A DNA stretch of 64,000 bases, taken from the NCBI GenBank assembly GCA_036725605.1, contig DAIMDW010000003.1, positions 1 to 64,000 on the forward strand. The letters run 5' to 3'. Positions 28,003 to 37,566 of the stretch are shown piece after piece; within the stretch, counting starts at the first letter, position 1; every line of letters starts with the position of its first letter. The stretch is from CALBTQ01 sp036725605 (GTDB lineage Bacteria; Lernaellota; Lernaellaia; Lernaellales; Lernaellaceae). Below the pieces are notes generated by a model that saw only the letters and a list, made by a program, of their open reading frames with translations, ran no database searches and was not told the origin of the DNA. A program made the position numbers and the translations under genes.

Positions 28003-29679
28003 ATGAGCAAAAAGATCTTTTTGATTATTCAGGACAACCAGATCGCCAAACCGATCGCCGATTTTCTGGAGGAAATCGGTTATATTGTGCATACCTGCCA
28101 GGATGCGAAAATCGCGATCAGCATGGTGGTCAATCTCAATCCCCACTTGATTATTTGTGACGATTATCTGCCGCACATATCGGGCAAAGAGCTGGCCCGC
28201 CTGTTCAAACGCCACGAAAAACTCAATTCGATTCCCTTTCTGCTGCTGACCTCGAGCATGCCCTCGATGGGCGATATGGACCGCGCCGGTTTTCGCGTGG
28301 ACGCCGATGAGTTCATTCAACTGCCGATCAACCAGGCGCAGTTGTTTTCCATCGTATCCAAGTGGTTGGAATCCGACTCCTCGCCCCATCCGATATCGGA
28401 GAAAATCGCCGGGCCCCTCGCCGATCGTCACCGACCCACCAAAACGATGCGCCCCTGGAACAAGGGACATATCAATCCGGCCTCGTTGGGACGATTGTTG
28501 TTTCAGATCGTCCGCTCCGACGATTCCGGCGTGTTGCGCGTCAAGGGCGAACGGCGCACCATGCGCGCGATAATCAAGGGCGCCAAGTTGGTCGACGTGG
28601 TTACCAATTACATTCGCGAAGACACGCTGGGAAGATTTTTGATCGACATCAACAAAATCACCGCCGAGCAGAACGAACGCTCGCTGAAGACGGCCCTTTC
28701 CAAGAACCTGCCGCAAGGAAAGATTTTGTGTCAGATCGGCGCCATCACCGAAACCGAGCTGGAATACTTCGTCTCGCAGCAGAAACTCAATAAGTTTTTG
28801 AACCTGTTCACCGTTTCGTGGGACAACGCCGCCTTCGAATTCATTTCGGAACGAGTGGAGGCCAAAGACATTGAAATGGAGCCGATCTTTCTCAACAAGG
28901 CTCTGCTCAAGGGCGTTTTCGTTACTGCCGCTCCCGAATCGTTGATCGAAACGTTTGTGCGCAATAAAAAAGAAAACCTGGCCATGGAATTCGACAAGCA
29001 CTTCGAACAGGTCGTCAAAGCGCTGAGCCTGAATAATCAACGGATGGAGCAGGCCCGTAAAATTCAAGGACACAGTCTCAATCAGCTCCGCGATCTGGAT
29101 CCGGAAAACTACGACGAGTATATGCGCCTGGCGTTTCTTCTTATCGTCACCAAAGCATTTCGGTTCGGTGAGACGGTCAAATCGGTCGAGAAAGAAAAAT
29201 TGTCCGATGAGCCGATCACCGATGTGGATATCCTGAAAAAACGACCGCCGACGCAATTCGGGCAGTGGAACGCCGACCTGTATCACCAAGAGCTGGCCGA
29301 GGGCCAAACCCTGTTCAACAAGCACGAATTTCCGGAAGCGAAAGAACACTTGGAAAAGGCCTTGGAGATCAATCCGGAAAGCACCCAGGCCATGTCATTG
29401 CTGGCGTGGACTAATTATCAAATGGCCGGCAAGGACAACATCACTGTGGCTTTCGAATCCAAGGAGATGTTGAAAAAGGCAATCAGCATCGATGACCAGA
29501 GCGATCTGGCATTTTTATTTTTGGGCAAGCTCCTTAAACAGGAAGGCAAGGACGGTCTTGCCGGCACCTATTTTAAACGGGCTTTGGAGGTCAATCCAGC
29601 GAATGAGGAAGCGCGACGGGAAGTGAAGCTGTTGCAGATCAAACGACGCAAGGACAAGGACCTCGGTTTCCGGTCCTAA
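28003..29679 (+). CDS. Receiver-DUF4388-TPR signalling protein
   Basis: A 558-residue cytoplasmic protein. The ATG at 28003 is preferred over GTG at 27949 because GGGAGGA stands 10 bases before it and the receiver fold starts at once (KKIFLIIQDNQIAKPI). The receiver (1-120) keeps an Asp in IICDDYLPHISG, but the N-terminal acidic pair is replaced by QDN and the Lys by LPIN, so phosphorylation is doubtful. A PatA/DUF4388-like domain follows (about 150-290; GRLLFQIVRSDDSGVLRV). The C-terminal third has TPR units (AKEHLEKALEINPES, GTYFKRALEVNPANEEA). Such proteins act as adaptors in gliding, polarity or gene control in myxobacteria-like lineages. A stand-alone receiver follows directly. Confidence 0.82.
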   Translation: MSKKIFLIIQDNQIAKPIADFLEEIGYIVHTCQDAKIAISMVVNLNPHLIICDDYLPHISGKELARLFKRHEKLNSIPFLLLTSSMPSMGDMDRAGFRVDADEFIQLPINQAQLFSIVSKWLESDSSPHPISEKIAGPLADRHRPTKTMRPWNKGHINPASLGRLLFQIVRSDDSGVLRVKGERRTMRAIIKGAKLVDVVTNYIREDTLGRFLIDINKITAEQNERSLKTALSKNLPQGKILCQIGAITETELEYFVSQQKLNKFLNLFTVSWDNAAFEFISERVEAKDIEMEPIFLNKALLKGVFVTAAPESLIETFVRNKKENLAMEFDKHFEQVVKALSLNNQRMEQARKIQGHSLNQLRDLDPENYDEYMRLAFLLIVTKAFRFGETVKSVEKEKLSDEPITDVDILKKRPPTQFGQWNADLYHQELAEGQTLFNKHEFPEAKEHLEKALEINPESTQAMSLLAWTNYQMAGKDNITVAFESKEMLKKAISIDDQSDLAFLFLGKLLKQEGKDGLAGTYFKRALEVNPANEEARREVKLLQIKRRKDKDLGFRS

Positions 29680-29699
29680 GAGAAAGGGGAGTGCTATTA

Positions 29700-30068
29700 A
29701 TGGCCATTCAATCGGTGATGATCATCGAGGACGATGAAATAGCTGCTGAAATTCTGCAGAAATACATCCATCATTACTCCTCGGATATTCATATCGAATG
29801 GAGCTGGAACGGATACGAGGCCCTGGTTCGGATACAGGAAGTGCGCCCGCAAATCATTTTTCTCGACTACATGATGCCGAAATTCGACGGCCTGGAATTT
29901 CTTAAAAGCATCAAGGAACTCAACACGATTCGCGACACGAAAATCGCCATCATCTCGGCCTACGTCGACAAATACAACGAAGACAAATTCATTTCGCTCG
30001 GCGCCGATTTCGTGCTGCCCAAGCCGATCAAATTCGATCAGATCGCGGGGATTCTGGATAAAGTTTAA
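29700..30068 (+). CDS. Single-domain response regulator
   Basis: A 122-residue receiver with EDD near the start, phospho-acceptor Asp in IIFLDYMMPKFDG, Ser in IISAYV and Lys in LPKPIKF, so it should be phosphorylatable. The ATG at 29700 is chosen because AAGGGGA lies 9 bases upstream; the GTG at 29691 abuts it. It lies 20 bases after the REC-DUF4388-TPR gene and converges on the giant kinase gene with an 8-base gap, making that kinase an attractive partner. Confidence 0.9.
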   Translation: MAIQSVMIIEDDEIAAEILQKYIHHYSSDIHIEWSWNGYEALVRIQEVRPQIIFLDYMMPKFDGLEFLKSIKELNTIRDTKIAIISAYVDKYNEDKFISLGADFVLPKPIKFDQIAGILDKV

Positions 30069-30076
30069 AAAGGAAG

Positions 30077-33000
30077 TTAATGGGCGGTCGCGGCGCGCAG
30101 CCGGCAAGTGAAGTGAAACACGCTGCCGGTGTTGACTTCACTTTCCACCCAGATTTCTCCTCCCAACAAATGCACCAGTTCCTGGGAGATCGTCAGCCCC
30201 AAACCGGTGCCGCGGTACTCGCGGGTGGATGAACCGTCCACCTGGTAAAACGATTGGAAGATTTTTCCGAATTGATCCATCTCGATGCCGATGCCGGTGT
30301 CACTGACCTGAAAATGTAACGTTATTTTATCTTCATTAACCTCTTCATTTTCCACGCTCAGTTCCAACGAACCCTGGTTGGTGAACTTAATGGAGTTGTC
30401 CAGCAGGTTGTTGAGCACCTGCTCGAGAATCATCGAGTCGCCGATGACCAGCCGCGGCACCTCCGGCTCGATGTCGAGGTTGAACTCGAGAAATTTCGCC
30501 CGTGCCTGCGGAATGAACTTCTGATGCACGCCCTCCAGGAATTCGATCAAATCGAAGTCCTGTTGCGAAACGTTCATCTTGCCGGATTCGATTTTCGACA
30601 GATCCAGCACGGTGTTGATCATCTCCAGCAGGTTCTCGCCGCTGCGCCGAACGATCATCAAGTATTTGCCGCGCTCCTCGGCGGGCATCTTGGGATCCAT
30701 CAACACCAGCGAGGTCAAGCCGATGATGTGGTTCAACGGAGTGCGGATTTCATGACTCATGTTGGCCAGGAAGCGCGTCTTGAGCAGTTCCGCCTCCTGT
30801 GTGCGGCGCAGGGCCTTGCGCAGTTCGTCCTGTTGTTCTTTCAACGAGGTGATGTCGTAGGCGAACACGGTCAGCTTTTGCACCTGGCCGTAAATGTCCT
30901 TCACCGGATAGGTGGCGATCTCGAACCACTGTTTGCCGTTGGTTTCCTCGTGACGTTCCGGCTGTCCGCTGCGGATCACCTGTTCGTTGTTGGCCCGACG
31001 GCTCGTCGCCGTCGGCGCGGTGAACAAAGAATAGGCATCGACCCCGATCAGTTCTTCCGCCGGCCGCCGGAAGAACGTCGCGGCCGCTTCGTTGAGCGTG
31101 TCGATGATGCCGTCGGTGTCGACCATCACGGCGATCGCCTCGGTGGCGTTGATCAACGAGCGAGCGGTTTCTTCACTGTTGCGCAGCGCCTCTTCCTTGC
31201 GTTTGTGTTCCAACGCGTTGGCGATGATGATGCCGATCGTTTGCACCAGCGCGGACAGGTCCTCCGACCACATTCGTTCAGCGAAATAGGTGTCGAATCC
31301 CAGCAAGCCGATCAATTCATTGCCGTATAAAACAGGCGTAGCCAGCACGGATTTGCGCTGGAAAGCCTCGAACAACTTGCGTTCGCCGACGGCGTTCTCC
31401 GGCAGATTCGCCACGCTGGCAATGTTGATCAATTGACGGTTGAACAACTGTTCCAACGTCCAGCCGTGCTCCGTCGTGCTGTACCCGCGCATGGCATCGG
31501 CGAGCGACGGTACGCCGGTCGCGCACCACTCGTTGATCGTCAGGACCTTCTTCGCGTCGGGCGATAATTCGAACATGAAACAATGGTCGACGCGCAACAG
31601 ACGGCCGATTTGCTTGAGCGCCTCGGTAATGCCGCGATTGATTTCATGCGGTTCGAAATTGATGAAATTGGTGGAGATCGAGGTCAGCAGTTTAAGCATC
31701 TCCAATCGATTCTGCAGTTCCTCTTTATCGCGGATACGCTCGGTGATATCGCGCGAAACGCCGCTCAACGTACGCACGCGCCCTTCGGAATCCTTGAGCA
31801 CCGTGCCGTAAATTTCGAGCCACACCTCCCCGCCGTTTTTCGCGTGATGCAACGCCTCGACGACCACGTGCGGATCCTGCGGATAGCGTTCGAGCATCTC
31901 CTGAAACGCCCGGCCGACGCGCACGGCATGCTTTTCTTCCATCAGATCGAAGATGGTTTTGCCGATCATTTCGTCGGGGCGATAACCCAACGTCCGCTCG
32001 GCCGCGCTGGAAACGAAACTGTAGCTCATGGACTCCAGATCGAAGGTCCAAATAATATCCAGTGAGTTTTCCGTGACCTGACGATATCGCTCCTCGCTAT
32101 CCCGTAGTCGTTTTTCCGCCTGTTTGCGTTCGGAGATGTCACGGGTGACTCCCAGCACGCCGACGGGGATGAAATCCGGATCACGTAGAAACGTAACGGT
32201 CACTTCGGTCCAGAACTTTTCGCCGGTGACGTTGTATTGCTCCAGCTCCAAAGTGCGGGAACGATATGGATCCGCAGCGCCCTTGCGCTCCATTTGCATC
32301 TCTTCGTTGTAAACGTGCCAGACATTATCGAGCGTTTCTTTCGGCACGCCTTCGGTGATGCCGCTCCGCATCATCTGTTCGACGGAAATGCCGAAAACGC
32401 TTTTCACCGACGGGCTGATGAAGTTGTACTGAAGATTCATGTCGGTGGTCCAGATCACGTCGCTGACGTTTTCGGCGATCAACCGGTAGCGCTTTTCGCT
32501 CTCGCGTAGCGCTTCCTCGGTCCGTTTACGGGTGGTGATGTCGCGGAAAACGACCAGAATGGCCGGTTTCCCGAGATAGGAAAGCATGCTGGCATTGAGT
32601 TCGATGTTGCGCTTGCTGCCGTTTTTATGCACGAAGACGGTTTCGAAAATCCCCAGTTCGCGCTCGCCCGACAAGTAGCGACTGTACAGCCCCAGCATAC
32701 GTTCGATTTCACTGGGGTGGATGTAATGCATGAATTCGGTATCGAACATTTCCTCGATGTCGTAGCCGAGCATATCCGCCAACTGCGGATTGGTGTACTT
32801 GAGCATCTCATCCTGGATAATGCAGATGCAGTCGCTGGCCGTCTCGACCAGCGTACGGTACTTCTCTTCCGACTCACGCACGCGCTCTTCGGCTTCCTTG
32901 CGTTCGGTGATGTCGCGCGCCACCGCCTGGTAACCGATGATTTTATTCTGTGCGAACGTCAACTGAACGTTCTGCCCGATCCACATTTGATCGCCCTGCT

Positions 33001-34873
33001 CGTTTTGCACCGGCAATTCGAGGTACGTGGTGGGGCGGCGCTGAACGAATTGTTGCGTGTAAAATTGGCGTGCCTTCTCGCGATAATCGGGGCGAATGAA
33101 GTCGAGGTAGCTGCGTCCCTTCAACTTTTCGTTCGGAATGCCGATCAGGTTTTCCGTCACGGGATTCACGTATTGGAATCTTCCCGCCTCGTCGGTTTCG
33201 TAAATGATGTCGTGACTCGATTCGACCAGGCGGCGATAACGTTCCTGCGTTTCGCGCAAGGCCTGTTCCGCCTTTTGCCGCTCGGTGACATTGATGAAAA
33301 TTCCCAGCACGCCGATGATGACGCCATCCACTCGCGCCGGCGCAATGACCGTGAACACGGTGATCGTGTCGCCCTCATACTCGAATCGGTCTTCCTGCTG
33401 AACGACTTCACCGGCCAACGCCCGCGTGACGACTCCTTCGACAAAACGACGCGTTTCCCCGGACAAGCGAGACAGATCCTCAATCCGCTTGCCGATCATA
33501 TCGCCCCAAAAACGTTGGCTCACGGCGTTTTGCATAATGAAATTGCCGTGGGTGTCCATCGCCCAAAATTCGAAGGGCAGATTGTCGACCAGCGTCCGCA
33601 GCAGCACTTCCCGCTCCTGCAGCGCCCGCTCCATGCGGATGCGGTCGGAGATGTCGCGGAAAATCCCCAGCGATCCGCTGAATTGCCCCTGTGCATCGAA
33701 CCGCGGCGTGGCCGTTACGATGATCTGGCGGCGCTGTCGATCCGGGCGAATGATTTCCAATTCGTAGGTGCTCATTTCGCCGCGGGTGCGGATATTGTTC
33801 TGCTCGGAAATAATGTTCCAATTGGCTTCATCGACAAAGTCGCGCAGGTCGTGTTCGAGCATTTCATCGGCCGGCAGACCGAAAATCTCGCCGGCGGCAT
33901 TGTTGGCGAACAGGAACGTATCGTTCTCGCTGACAATGACGATGCCCTCGCCCGTGTTCTCGACCAGATTGCGGTATTGCGCTTCGCTTTGTTTGAGTTT
34001 CTCGGTAACCATCAGTCGCGCAATGCCGGCGCCCGCCTGGGTGCCGATGGCGGTCAACACTTTGCGTTCGTGTTCGTTGAACGAACGCGCGGAGGAGTTG
34101 AATACACCCATCACGCCGATCATCTGATTGCCGGAAATCATCGGAATCAACGCGCCGGCCTGCACCGGACACGTTTCCTGCAACGCCTGCCACTCATCCT
34201 GGTGCATATCGGAGAACAGCGTCGGCGCGCCCCGCTCGATCATTAATTGATTCACCGCTTCATTGGCTTGCCGGCAATTTTTGTGGTCTCCCCCGACCGT
34301 CGCTTTGATTTCGAATCGTTGGCGGCTTTCGTCGAACAGACTGATCATACCCATTTCGAACTGCAAATCCTGCAGGACAAGCATCAGCAGATCATGGAAA
34401 ATTTCGTCCAGATCCTCTTTCTGCGTGGTGATGGCGATGGCGCGATTGATGACGTCCAATTCCTGATGCCGCGCCGTCAAACGGTCGAGGCTTTTGTACT
34501 GGAACGACAAATCGCGCACGGTGGCCATCACCGCCTTGCGACGCTCGAAGGTGGATGCCGTCAATTTCAGACGACAGGCAAACGACGAACCGTCCGCGCG
34601 CCGACTGATGACCTCCAGCGTGCTATACGGGACATCCTTTTGCGCATCGGTCCGGGAAAATTGCCCGATTTCCTGCAAAATGGATTGATGAAATTTGGCG
34701 GGAAACAGATCGAGGAAACCGGCGCCGGCGCCAGCCAAAACGCGACGGCCGAACATGCTCTGAGCCGCTTGGTTACCGAATAGAATCCGGCCCGCTCCAT
34801 CCAGAAAAAGGATGGACTCCTCCAATTGGTTCAGAATTTGTTTTAATGGCGATTGGCTGCTCACCTTTCCCAT
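30077..34873 (-). CDS. Multi-PAS/GAF sensor histidine kinase, 1,598 residues
   Basis: A soluble kinase with no transmembrane segment and an unusually long sensor. By eye the order is PAS, GAF, six further PAS (with PAC segments), GAF, PAS, then HisKA and HATPase_c: eight PAS and two GAF domains. PAS starts recur as S-E-x-x-Y-R-x-L/I-V/A-E (AQYRNLVENT, ERYRRLVESS, EKYRTLVETA, KRYRLIAENV, ERYRQVTENS). The phospho-acceptor His is in FLANMSHEIRTPLNHI (about 1365), with N, G1 (SDTGIGIEMD) and G2 (GTGLGLTI) boxes intact. There is no receiver, so it needs a separate regulator; the convergent receiver gene is the obvious candidate. Confidence 0.93.
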   Translation of the reverse strand: MGKVSSQSPLKQILNQLEESILFLDGAGRILFGNQAAQSMFGRRVLAGAGAGFLDLFPAKFHQSILQEIGQFSRTDAQKDVPYSTLEVISRRADGSSFACRLKLTASTFERRKAVMATVRDLSFQYKSLDRLTARHQELDVINRAIAITTQKEDLDEIFHDLLMLVLQDLQFEMGMISLFDESRQRFEIKATVGGDHKNCRQANEAVNQLMIERGAPTLFSDMHQDEWQALQETCPVQAGALIPMISGNQMIGVMGVFNSSARSFNEHERKVLTAIGTQAGAGIARLMVTEKLKQSEAQYRNLVENTGEGIVIVSENDTFLFANNAAGEIFGLPADEMLEHDLRDFVDEANWNIISEQNNIRTRGEMSTYELEIIRPDRQRRQIIVTATPRFDAQGQFSGSLGIFRDISDRIRMERALQEREVLLRTLVDNLPFEFWAMDTHGNFIMQNAVSQRFWGDMIGKRIEDLSRLSGETRRFVEGVVTRALAGEVVQQEDRFEYEGDTITVFTVIAPARVDGVIIGVLGIFINVTERQKAEQALRETQERYRRLVESSHDIIYETDEAGRFQYVNPVTENLIGIPNEKLKGRSYLDFIRPDYREKARQFYTQQFVQRRPTTYLELPVQNEQGDQMWIGQNVQLTFAQNKIIGYQAVARDITERKEAEERVRESEEKYRTLVETASDCICIIQDEMLKYTNPQLADMLGYDIEEMFDTEFMHYIHPSEIERMLGLYSRYLSGERELGIFETVFVHKNGSKRNIELNASMLSYLGKPAILVVFRDITTRKRTEEALRESEKRYRLIAENVSDVIWTTDMNLQYNFISPSVKSVFGISVEQMMRSGITEGVPKETLDNVWHVYNEEMQMERKGAADPYRSRTLELEQYNVTGEKFWTEVTVTFLRDPDFIPVGVLGVTRDISERKQAEKRLRDSEERYRQVTENSLDIIWTFDLESMSYSFVSSAAERTLGYRPDEMIGKTIFDLMEEKHAVRVGRAFQEMLERYPQDPHVVVEALHHAKNGGEVWLEIYGTVLKDSEGRVRTLSGVSRDITERIRDKEELQNRLEMLKLLTSISTNFINFEPHEINRGITEALKQIGRLLRVDHCFMFELSPDAKKVLTINEWCATGVPSLADAMRGYSTTEHGWTLEQLFNRQLINIASVANLPENAVGERKLFEAFQRKSVLATPVLYGNELIGLLGFDTYFAERMWSEDLSALVQTIGIIIANALEHKRKEEALRNSEETARSLINATEAIAVMVDTDGIIDTLNEAAATFFRRPAEELIGVDAYSLFTAPTATSRRANNEQVIRSGQPERHEETNGKQWFEIATYPVKDIYGQVQKLTVFAYDITSLKEQQDELRKALRRTQEAELLKTRFLANMSHEIRTPLNHIIGLTSLVLMDPKMPAEERGKYLMIVRRSGENLLEMINTVLDLSKIESGKMNVSQQDFDLIEFLEGVHQKFIPQARAKFLEFNLDIEPEVPRLVIGDSMILEQVLNNLLDNSIKFTNQGSLELSVENEEVNEDKITLHFQVSDTGIGIEMDQFGKIFQSFYQVDGSSTREYRGTGLGLTISQELVHLLGGEIWVESEVNTGSVFHFTCRLRAATAH

Positions 34874-35127
34874 AAAATGGCGCCCTCACCCGTTCAACGG
34901 TCCGGTCTTGCCTGCGTTGCCGACGCCACGGGAATGAAACCCAATCAACAAGAAATGGACCGCCTGAAATCATCAATTATCATTTGGCATTAGAGTAGAT
35001 TATGTTGCCGCATTTGGAAAGAGATAATTGCAGCGGGATTGCGCCCCCTTGTTCAAGTGACCATTTGCCGATAGGGCGAACCTCATGTTACTAATAGCCA
35101 CGCAAACCAACAGCGGAGAAACACCCG
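34874..35127. other. Divergent intergenic region
   Basis: 254 bases between the giant kinase and the flavin reductase. No confident promoter; TTGCCG and TACTAA 18 bases apart near 35066-35095 are a poor candidate for the plus-strand gene. No repeat or hairpin stood out. Confidence 0.4.
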
Positions 35128-36405
35128 ATGCACACAACAAACGCTGATGTGATTTTGGTCGGTTGCGGACCGGTCGGCTCGTACCTGGGTTGGAAACTGG
35201 CGCAGGCCGGTTTACACGTTATCGGCCTGGAAAAAGCGGAGGAAGGTCAAACGCTGTCTTCCATCGGGCTTTTCCATTTCGAGGATATCGCCTTCGATCA
35301 TCTCGACATTCCCCGCCCCGCGCCGGAAAAGATTTTCCACCGCTATCCGGGCATGACCATCCACGCGCCGGATCCCTCGCTTTATCTGGAAGTGACGGGC
35401 GTGGAAACGTGCGTGATGGACCTGCACACCTACATCAGCGATATGCACGCTCTGGCGCAAAGTGCCGGAGTGACGATTCGACGCGGCACGAAAGTCGAGT
35501 CGATCGTGCGTGAAGGCGGGCGTGTGGTCGGCGTGATCGCCAAACAAAACGAAGAGATGAGCGAGTATCGCGCCCCGGTGATCGTCGACGCCAGCGGCCT
35601 GGCGCGCGTGGTGCGGCGGTACATTCCGTCGATGGCGTTCCCCAACGACCAGAAATTCTTTTCCGTGTATCTGGAATACTGGGACAACGGCGCGCACCAG
35701 CGTCATCTGGGCATTCACTCCTACGCCGGGCTGAACGGCTGGACGGCCGGTTACGAAGGCAGCTGGGGCATCGGCATCGGCCAGCCCGCCTCGCTGGAAG
35801 CCACCAAGCGCATGCACGCCGACTTCGCCGCCAAGTATTATCCCGGCGAAAAGACGGTGCTGGAGACGATCGCCGGCGTGGTGCCCTACGCCTACTCGCC
35901 GCCGACCTTCGTCGACGAGGGCGTGGTCGTGCTCGGCGACGCCGGCGCGACCAACAAGCCCTTTAATGGCGAAGGCATCCCCAGCGGATCCGCGCTGGCG
36001 AAAATCGCCGCCGAGATCATTCCCGCCGCCGTCAAAGCGGGCGGCACGCGCGAATCGCTGTGGGAAATCAACCGCCGCTACAACGCCGACCAGGGCGCGA
36101 AATTCGCGTTCCTGCACGCGATGGGCGAAACGCTGTTGTCGCTGACGCTGGACGATCTGACCTGGACCTATCGTATCGGCATGGTCGCGGCCGAGGATCT
36201 GCGACAGACGTTCCTGGATTACGAAGTGCGTAAAAAGCCGGCCGAGCTGCTGGCCATGGCGGGTAAGCTGATGCGCCGCCCCGGTCTGGCGTATCGCTAC
36301 GGGCGCGCCATCGCCAAGGCGAGCCGGGTATCCGCGCTGGTCAAACATTACCCGACGCCGGACGATTTCCCGCGCTGGCGTCAGCGTTTTTTGCGAACGA
36401 TTTAA
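35128..36405 (+). CDS. FAD-dependent oxidoreductase, geranylgeranyl reductase family
   Basis: A 425-residue flavoprotein. The N-terminal dinucleotide fold is DVILVGCGPVGSYLG with Glu ending the second strand (VIGLEKAEEG); the second FAD motif is VVLGDAGATNKPFNGEGI near residue 270. In place of the usual Cys-rich substrate motif stands VMDLHTYISDM. Family members reduce prenyl double bonds of membrane or pigment lipids, often with reduced ferredoxin. The next gene, 12 bases downstream, encodes a ferredoxin-like protein and could supply electrons. The specific lipid or quinone substrate is unknown. Confidence 0.82.
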   Translation: MHTTNADVILVGCGPVGSYLGWKLAQAGLHVIGLEKAEEGQTLSSIGLFHFEDIAFDHLDIPRPAPEKIFHRYPGMTIHAPDPSLYLEVTGVETCVMDLHTYISDMHALAQSAGVTIRRGTKVESIVREGGRVVGVIAKQNEEMSEYRAPVIVDASGLARVVRRYIPSMAFPNDQKFFSVYLEYWDNGAHQRHLGIHSYAGLNGWTAGYEGSWGIGIGQPASLEATKRMHADFAAKYYPGEKTVLETIAGVVPYAYSPPTFVDEGVVVLGDAGATNKPFNGEGIPSGSALAKIAAEIIPAAVKAGGTRESLWEINRRYNADQGAKFAFLHAMGETLLSLTLDDLTWTYRIGMVAAEDLRQTFLDYEVRKKPAELLAMAGKLMRRPGLAYRYGRAIAKASRVSALVKHYPTPDDFPRWRQRFLRTI

Positions 36406-36417
36406 AGGAGTCGCATC

Positions 36418-37557
36418 GTGGCGCAAGTCGCGTTGGTAAGCTGTGACAATTACGACCTGGCCCGGGTGATGGTCGCGTTGCGCCAATCGCTGGATCTATT
36501 GGGCGGTTTGGCCGGCATCATCAAACCCGGTGAGCGCGTGCTGATCAAAGTCAGCATGTTGCGCGCGGCGAAGCCGGCCGAAGCGGTCACCACGCATCCG
36601 ATGGTGGCGGTGGGGCTGGCGTTGCTGGTGCGCGAGATCGGCGCGACGCCGGTGATCGGCGATTCCTGCGGCGGCGCCGATTACGGCCTGTCGGAACCGG
36701 CGTTGATCGAAACCGGCATCAAGCCGCTGGCCGACGCGCACGGCATCGAAACCGTGCTGTTTGAAACGGCCGGTTCGGTGAAAACGCCCGTCGTGAACGG
36801 TAAATTTTTGCAGGAAATCCCCGTTTCCAAAGCCGTGCTCGCCGCCGACGCGATCATCAGTGTGCCCAAACTGAAAACGCACATCGAAACGCTGATGACC
36901 GGCGCGGTGAAAAACATGCTCGGTTGCCTGCCCGGTGCCGGCAAGTTGATCATCCACCGCACCGCGCCCAGTCCGTACGACCTCGGGCAGGCGTTGCTGG
37001 ATATTTACGGCACCGTGCGCCCGCGCTTGTGCGTGATGGACGGCATCGTCGCGATGAGCGGCAACGGGCCTTCGCGCGGCGTGCCGCAAAAGGTGGGCGT
37101 GGTGCTCGCCGCGACCGACGGCGTCGCGCTCGATCACGTTGCCGCGCGGTTGATCGGCTATCAGCCACGGTTGATTCCCACCATCGCCGGCGCCAAGGAA
37201 CGCGGCCTGGGCGAAACCGACGAGGCGGCGATCGAGATTCTCGGCGGCAAGCTGGCCGATTTGAAAGCGGTCGATTTCGCGCTGTGCTCGAACACCATGA
37301 TGCGCGCGATGCCCAAATTCCTGTTGCGTATTTTGAACCGTTGGTTCTTCACCGTGCGGCCGGAGTGGAACGACGCCGGCTGCATCCGCTGCGGTCTGTG
37401 CGAACGCTCGTGCCCCGTCGGCGCGATCGTCATCGCCGACGACAAACTGACCATCGACCGGAAAAAGTGTATCGACTGTTTCTGCTGCTTCGAGCTGTGC
37501 CCCGAAAAGGGCATCAAGGTCAGAAAATCGTTGCTGGCGAGAATTCTGTCGGGATAA
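36418..37557 (+). CDS. DUF362 protein with C-terminal 2[4Fe-4S] ferredoxin domain
   Basis: A 379-residue protein. GTG start behind AAAGGAG. The DUF362 body occupies about residues 1-300 (VLIKVSMLRAAKPAEAVTTHP, quoted in part; PKLKTHIETLMTGAVKNMLG). The C-terminus carries two clusters, CIRCGLCERSCPVG and CIDCFCCFELCP, typical of low-potential bacterial ferredoxins. DUF362 proteins are of unknown biochemical function, often linked to anaerobic metabolism. Adjacent placement to the flavin reductase suggests an electron-transfer pair. Confidence 0.85.
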   Translation: MAQVALVSCDNYDLARVMVALRQSLDLLGGLAGIIKPGERVLIKVSMLRAAKPAEAVTTHPMVAVGLALLVREIGATPVIGDSCGGADYGLSEPALIETGIKPLADAHGIETVLFETAGSVKTPVVNGKFLQEIPVSKAVLAADAIISVPKLKTHIETLMTGAVKNMLGCLPGAGKLIIHRTAPSPYDLGQALLDIYGTVRPRLCVMDGIVAMSGNGPSRGVPQKVGVVLAATDGVALDHVAARLIGYQPRLIPTIAGAKERGLGETDEAAIEILGGKLADLKAVDFALCSNTMMRAMPKFLLRILNRWFFTVRPEWNDAGCIRCGLCERSCPVGAIVIADDKLTIDRKKCIDCFCCFELCPEKGIKVRKSLLARILSG

Positions 37558-37566
37558 ACGAGACGA

